Source: Amborella trichopoda
Lineage: Eukaryota > Streptophyta > Magnoliopsida > Amborellales > Amborellaceae
Direction of reading: 5' to 3'
Length of the DNA: 64,000 nucleotides
Assembly (NCBI RefSeq): GCF_000471905.2
Contig: NW_006500351.1
Coordinates: 691,794 to 755,793, forward strand
In this document: positions 58,459 through 64,000 of the stretch, piece after piece
How the letters are laid out: every line of letters begins with the position of its first letter
How positions within the stretch are numbered: the stretch's first letter is position 1
Notes under the pieces: model-generated
Database searches by the model: none
What the model saw: only the letters and a program-made list of their open reading frames with translations
Told to the model about the DNA's origin: nothing
Made by a program: the position numbers and the translations under genes

Positions 58459-58467
58459 AGTGAGAGT

Positions 58468-59061
58468 TGTTGGAAATGTGGCCAATGAGGCCCTTTTCTC
58501 TCAAAAATTCTTTTTTTTTTAATAATGGTACAAAAGTCATATTGAAGTATATGTGAAATCCGATGTGGTTTACATGAGGCAATGCCATATACATGGATCC
58601 ATTTTTTAGCTTTAATAGGATGTATCACTGTAGGGAAAACCTCGTGGTGTGTTTGGATTCCTTGTAAATTGTAGAAATGTTTGGATGACATCCTATTTTA
58701 TAAGTCATTAGTGGACTAATGACATGTTTAGCTGACAACTTGTTAATCCTAATTAGCTGCACTTAAGGGAATTAAAGCAAGAGCTACAATTGGATCTCAA
58801 CTTCTATAGACCATGAATGTGAGAAGGAGATTCACCAAGAGGACTCTCAAGTAAGCCTGTCATCGGATGGCTGGGTCTATAGAGATGGAAGGTGAAGGAG
58901 ATTCACCAAGAGGACTCTCAAGTAAGCCTGTCATCGAATGACTACGTCTCTAGGTTTTGGTATGGAACTTTAAGTCCTTTATGTGATTTAAAGACAGATC
59001 CGAGTAAGTGGTTTGTCAATTTTATTTAATTATTTATTAATTTGCTTTGTTGAGACTAACA
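58468..59061 (+). repeat. LARD-like element 3' LTR (594 bp)
   Basis: Shorter than the 5' LTR by indels. It carries its own small tandem duplication at about 58825-58935 (GGAGATTCACCAAGAGGACT twice) that the 5' LTR lacks. Confidence 0.88.
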
Positions 59062-59817
59062 AAAACATGAGACACAAAAACATGAGACATACTGTCAATA
59101 TTTATGTACTTTAAGTAAAATAATGAGAACTATAATGCAATACCGCTATTTTTTGGGAGCCTTAAAAACTAATTTTTAAAGAAATTTCAATGATTCTTAG
59201 GACTTTTCTTAACTCAGTTCTTGCTTACCTGTCTGATTCGCTGATCCGGACGAGTTTTCTAGATGGGAGCTCCAGGTCATCTATCCAATTTTTGAACACT
59301 GCTTTTAACAGTATACAACTAATCTAAATGCTATCATTTTTATTAAATGTGGTTTTTTACATTAATATTAAATAAACTATTTCGGAGAGCATTGGAATAT
59401 CAAATGTTTGTCGTGGTATTATGTTGTGCTGCTCACTCTACTTGTGTCACGAGTTTAGGTGTCAAATAATCCAATTGATAAGTTGATATTATACTTACAA
59501 AGTCATAAAAAGTTAGTTAAGATTCAAAAACTTATCTATTAATTTGATCACCAAAGCGTCAAGTAAATAAATAACAACTTGAGCGATCTTAAATACACCT
59601 TTCATGAAAAAAGAATATTTTATTTATGATTTAAGTTATATTTAATTTATTATTTATGATATTTCTCAATTATAAATTTAATTTATAGTTATAATTTTAA
59701 ACTCATTTATTAATTAGTGTTTTAAAATTCAATATTTACAAATTCTTTTGATAAAAAATTGAAACTATTTTGCTCAAGGGAGCAATCATACACTATAGTC
59801 ACGAAGGATTTTTACCA

Positions 59818-59985
59818 ATTTTTACTTCCAGGTCTCTCAGTTCAGGGCCCATATGAATTCATACATATACTCATTTTTACTTCTAGGTCTCTCGATTGAG
59901 GACCCACATAAATTAGTTCAAATATTGATTCCCCCCTCCCCCCCCCAAAGTATCTGAATTTGAGGACCCACATAGTTTAATGCAC
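59818..59985. repeat. Short tandem repeat, about 57 bp, 2-3 units
   Basis: Units share TTTTTACTTC.AGGTCTCTC and GAGGACCCACATA; the third is partial. Confidence 0.5.
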
Positions 59986-60472
59986 AGACTTATTTGTCCT
60001 TAAGCCTAGACTATCCTTTTTTACCTTGCCAAGTCTTGGAGAAAATTTTCTTAACTGCTTACCTCAGTGGGGTTAAGTTTGTACTGAATTCAAGCGTCCT
60101 TTCTTATCATTTTCTAAGATTCCTTTGTAATTTGTTGTGTATTAAAGAGATCCTTTGATTTTTCAAAAGAAAAAAAAATCAAGTAGTTGTAAATATTTTC
60201 GAATCTATTGATTTTTAAGAAAAGTTCTATGATGCAAGTAAATATTAAGTCAAGTTTCATTATTTGCTGGTAGTTTTGTCTATTGGGTTTGTAATTGGAA
60301 AGGCACAAATTAATGTTCACTTGAGAAAAAAGTGCAGTGTAGATTGTAGAAAAAAAGCAACGAAAATGTTGAGAGAGAGAGAGTAAATGTCAGCAAACAT
60401 GTTGGAGAGTTTAAAGATGCATGTGCAGTCACAAAATACTCTCTCTATCATAACTAAAATGTAATCTTTGTG

Positions 60473-60645
60473 GGTACCATAATGAGTCAAAAATTGAGCA
60501 CCTATCACCTTTTTTTGGGTTTGGTATTACAACACAAGTGGACCACAGAGTTGGAAAATTTTGTGGTTACCCTAATGAGTTGGAAAATTGAGCCCATGTT
60601 ACATTTTTTGAGTTTGGCATTACAGCACAAGTGGACCAAAGAGCA
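60473..60645. repeat. Tandem duplication, about 92 bp, 2 units
   Basis: GGTACCATAATGAGT / GGTTACCCTAATGAGT, followed in both by AAAATTGAGC, TTTGG.ATTACA.CACAAGTG. Non-coding. Confidence 0.6.
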
Positions 60646-61650
60646 TATGTCCATTAGTATCCCTAGCCGCAATTCTATCAAAAGAAGTGAAGCCTGGCTT
60701 CAAAATGTACAAAAAGTTGCAGTTCTAGCATCAGGAAACTAATTGATCATCCCGACCTTGATCATTATATTTGTGAAAAGAAATTAGGATTCCTAAAATT
60801 AGTGTGTTGTGAAACATTTTTTAAACTGTCCATTTCGCCTTAAAAATAAGTTTTTACATATCTGCATTACCTATACAATTTTTTTGAGCTTCAAATTTTG
60901 TAGTCGGTGTTGAAAATCAAAGCCATCATAAAAATTTCAGATGGCCAAAGTGCTATCCACACGAGAACTTAAGATGAGGCTTTACTTTATTTTCATAAAG
61001 CATAAAGCGTAGGCCTTATTGAAACTACATTATCACGGTATACGGAAACTTAGCTCAAACCATTTCGTCACAACGACCCAATTATCTTCAGGTCCTCGGG
61101 ATAAAGTGTTACTCATTTTATTTTTTTTCTGTTTTTTTATAGGATTCATTTTGGAATCACGGGATGATCATTTTCAAAAATAAAAAGTATGTAAATTCAA
61201 TATAATTAGCTATTTTATTTGAGAAATTAATTTTACAGTAGTGAATATACTAACTCTTTTCCAAGCTATAAAACTCATTTGAAACTTGAAGTTTGGCAAT
61301 ACTTCTTCGCTTTAAAAAAAGGTACGTGACTAGTTTGAAACTTCAAAACTATATTTACGAAAAAAGAGTCGGCTTAGAACTCAAGTTTTGAAGTTCTCTC
61401 TCGTTTATTAAAAAATAAAATAAAACGAAAACAAAAAAAAAAACAAATGGGATCAATGGTTTGAAGAAAATAAACGATATATGTAAAAGCTGGACACGGC
61501 TATAAGCTATCGAAATATTACTGGGACAGTGATGCAAAATCACGTCCCACTTGGTATTCGTTGAGGGTATTTTCATCACATAAAAAAGTGAAGTAAATAA
61601 AGGTTTAATCAAAGGGAAAAGTTTATATAAGGTTGCGAAATTAAAATGTA

Positions 61651-61855
61651 GAATCACAAATACACGTCAAAAATCTATTAGAAATGTTGTTTTAATGTTG
61701 AAAAACCCTCTAATTGATCATGTCGACAACAAGACGTATGAATATATATAAAAAAAAATAGAATCACAAATGCACCTAAAAAATCTATTAGAAATGTTGT
61801 TTAATGTTGGAAACATCTAATTGATCATCTCGACAACAAGATGTATGAATATAAG
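61651..61855. repeat. Tandem duplication, about 110 bp, 2 units
   Basis: Both units begin GAATCACAAATNCAC and contain AAATCTATTAGAAATGTTGTT and CGACAACAAGA.GTATGAATAT. The rest of 59062-62214 is AT-rich spacer with nothing recognised. Confidence 0.75.
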
Positions 61856-62214
61856 AAAAAAGTTTTTGAATCCTAGAAATAGTGCATCTTGCAACACAAT
61901 ATCTAGACAGTTCATTTTCAAGATTTTCCTATATTTATAGATATACTTGATTTTAACCATTTTTGGAATTTAAAATTTTCTAATTAGATGTGAAAATAGA
62001 TTTTAAGATAATCCTAAGAATTTTTTACAACAAAATTACATGTTACGATAAAATTTGGAGGTGCGCCTTAATTGGATTGTTTAAGGTTGCAACCTTATAG
62101 AAACCGCAACCTTAATTAAAATGATGGTTTTGAAGTTTGAAAACAAAAAATGCCAGATTTATTACTACATCAAGTTAAACACATGGCATTACTTGAAAAA
62201 AATAATAAACTAGT

Positions 62215-64000
62215 TGTTGAGTTTATGTGACTTATAAGAGCTTATATTCAAATATTTAATATAGTGAAACATAAACTCTATGGGAGTATGGTCTTGCTGG
62301 ACCAAGATAAACAAATGCTATTTACTGATAATTAGATTTGGCTTGCTGTGCTAGGCCAGTAAAGTTGGAAAACCGCTATTTCCAGGGCATAAAACAAAAC
62401 CGATGAGGGTCTGAAGAGTCTTCCCTTGATGAGGTCCTAATTGCCTAGGAGAGTGAGTCAACGGACTGTGTGACCTTTATGTATGATAATAAGCATCTAG
62501 AAACGAGGGCCAAAACCTCATCACTGAACCATCATATGACATGTGCATATGATAACCATATCGGGAAAGTGACCATTAAAGGTAAAGCATGCACATGTGC
62601 GATAAACTACCCCTATACACCATAGAGTTGTGGTTGCATCATGTTTGCATGACATTGGACTCGTCTCTAAGTGAGAACATATAATCCATGGACTGGGATT
62701 ATATTCCTTTGTCTATTGTTTGACTTTAGTAGTCCAATCATAAACCCCTGCAGTGGTCTGTGGGTTATGGGAACGGATGGATCAGTTTGAGAAAGCAAGT
62801 GTGAAATATAATCCACAGTAGCAGATTGAGTGTTTCGGTGATAATAATATCCTAGACCTAAACGAATCTGATTCCCATCTAAATTATTTAAATTTTAATT
62901 ATTTTGATGATTAATGATTTTTAAATTGATTATTTGAATTTTTTTAGTCTCTGGACATTTTATTTTTGCATAAAGGATTTTGAAATTAAGAGATATTGTT
63001 TTTAGAATTTAAATATTCATAGATAAATAAAATTTATTTCTCATATTCTAAAATTCAATTTTATATTTTTCATAAATTATATATGATATGGAGGCCCACT
63101 AGAGGACCACATGGGATATATGTGTGCAGCTCACTTGGGAGCCTCATGGATATCATGCCACCCTTAGTGGCTATATCTTTCCTAGTGTCTATATCTTGCT
63201 AACCAAGGCAATTAACAAGATACATATTGTGGAAAATTTTGATATATAAGAAGTTGTGAATATTCAAAAGATATGTATTATATAAACTTTTGATATATAA
63301 GAATTTTGATTATTATATGTATGAATAAATAGATTGATATATAAGAAGTTTGAATATTTAAAAAGATATGTATGAATAAATAGTGATAGGACATTATCTA
63401 ATATTTTCCAAGCTTTTTATATTTGATGGTATAAAGTTTAGGAAGTTGAAGGATAAGGTTCTAACACCTTTTTTTGAATCATGATGGCAGATCTAAGAAA
63501 TGAATGACTCCAATCTCTCACCCGACACTTCTATGATCAATGATCTAGTTTTAATCTATATAAAGATGGTTATCCCTAAAAAAACCCTAGCCCTTGGGAA
63601 ATCTATAAATAAGGGCTCTCTCATTTCTAAATCTCTATGCCTCTCATCTCTCTCTTCACTTTCTCTCCTAGGGTGGCATGCCACCCCTTAGGGTTCTTCT
63701 CTTCTCTCTCTCTCATGTGTAATCTATCTCTCTCTCATCCCTCTCTAATTTAAGAAGAGAAAAAGCGGCATGCTCCACCTAGGAAATCAAGAGGGGCCCG
63801 CCTTACTCATAGAGTTTTTAAGGTATTGGGGCTTTGATACATATTGTTTCATGCTCTCATATTTTGTTAAGAGTTTAGCCTTAGCTTTCCCAAAATTGGC
63901 AGGTCCGAGATAGACCATTGATCCCGGAGACCATTGGAGGAGGAGACTTGGTGTGGAGTGTACTAAGTCCAATTGAGGTAATCTATCGGCATCTTACTTT
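62215..64000 (+). mobile_element. Second copy of the 17492-19728 LTR family (runs off the window)
   Basis: Starts TGTTGAG and follows the solo LTR in order: a block with CATATGACA/ACATGT-type words and a CACATGTG segment, a TATA box (TATAAATA, 63604), CT-rich leader, GGCATGCC words, and near the edge GGTGTGGAGTGTACTAAGTCC matching GGTGTGGGGTGTACCAAGTC at 19370. Whether it is solo or part of a full element is unknown. Confidence 0.65.

Larger units (their letters stand above)
55619..59061 (+). mobile_element. Non-autonomous LTR retrotransposon (LARD-like), 3.4 kb
   Basis: LTRs 55619-56273 and 58468-59061 start TGTTGGAAATGTGGCC and end GACTAACA. Flanks are AAAAT and AAAAC, a 4-of-5 target duplication. 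The primer binding site is at 56275. The 2.2-kb interior encodes no gag or pol; it holds a 59-bp x4 array and a 98-bp x9 array. Such elements depend on proteins of an autonomous partner, which is not in this window. Confidence 0.88.

Noticed and set aside
57676-58691. Several overlapping minus frames with repeated HMGF/LSHA-type text
   Set aside because: Translation of the 98-bp array; a 98-bp period shifts frame every unit and no consistent protein results.

Overview
This is nuclear DNA from a flowering plant. Spliced genes with GT-AG introns, Ty1/copia, L1 and RTE retroelements, hAT elements with BED zinc fingers, LRR receptor-like protein sequence and AT-rich spacers all fit. The species cannot be named from the window. 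Most open frames here are transposon remains or shadows.

One gene looks intact: a plus-strand member of the ERV41/ERV46 (ERGIC) family of ER-Golgi cargo receptors. Eleven coding exons between 6093 and 42454 join in frame to 354 codons plus a stop. All its splice sites are GT-AG. The gene spans about 36 kb because its introns hold transposons; intron 5 (numbering in the gene entry) is 19.6 kb. A probable non-coding first exon lies near 2440-2610.

Layout. 1-1470: end of a minus-strand hAT element with three degraded BED zinc fingers. 1600-6080: LINE scrap, a MITE, the likely gene promoter, a possible methyltransferase fragment and another MITE-like repeat. 6180-11953 (intron 2): a decayed sense L1. 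12515-32131 (intron 5): a minus L1 split by a 2.24-kb solo LTR, RTE and LINE fragments, and a three-copy tandem array carrying a LINE and a GC-rich hAT MITE. 32217-38510 (intron 6): a minisatellite, a broken hAT element and a 966-bp non-autonomous hAT with a perfect 8-bp target duplication. 38511-42454: the remaining exons and a small MITE. 43090-45431: an RTE 3' fragment and a 0.93-kb tandem duplication.

45500-54528: a minus-strand LRR receptor-like protein pseudogene, cut in two by a 6.6-kb Ty1/copia element (46701-53320) with two LTRs, a primer binding site and a near-perfect 5-bp target duplication. 55619-59061: a non-autonomous LTR retrotransposon with no gag-pol, whose interior holds a nine-copy 98-bp array and a four-copy 59-bp array. 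59062-62214: AT-rich spacer with short tandem duplications. 62215-64000: start of a second copy of the solo-LTR family, running off the window.

The assembly has two N runs (25030-25118 and 51948-51967), both in microsatellites and both followed by odd sequence that may be artefactual. I found no tRNA, rRNA, CRISPR or prokaryote-type feature, and no convincing new system. The most useful signals are the expanded but apparently functional gene, the nested insertions that give a relative order of events, and a hAT family linking BED-coding members to GC-rich MITEs.
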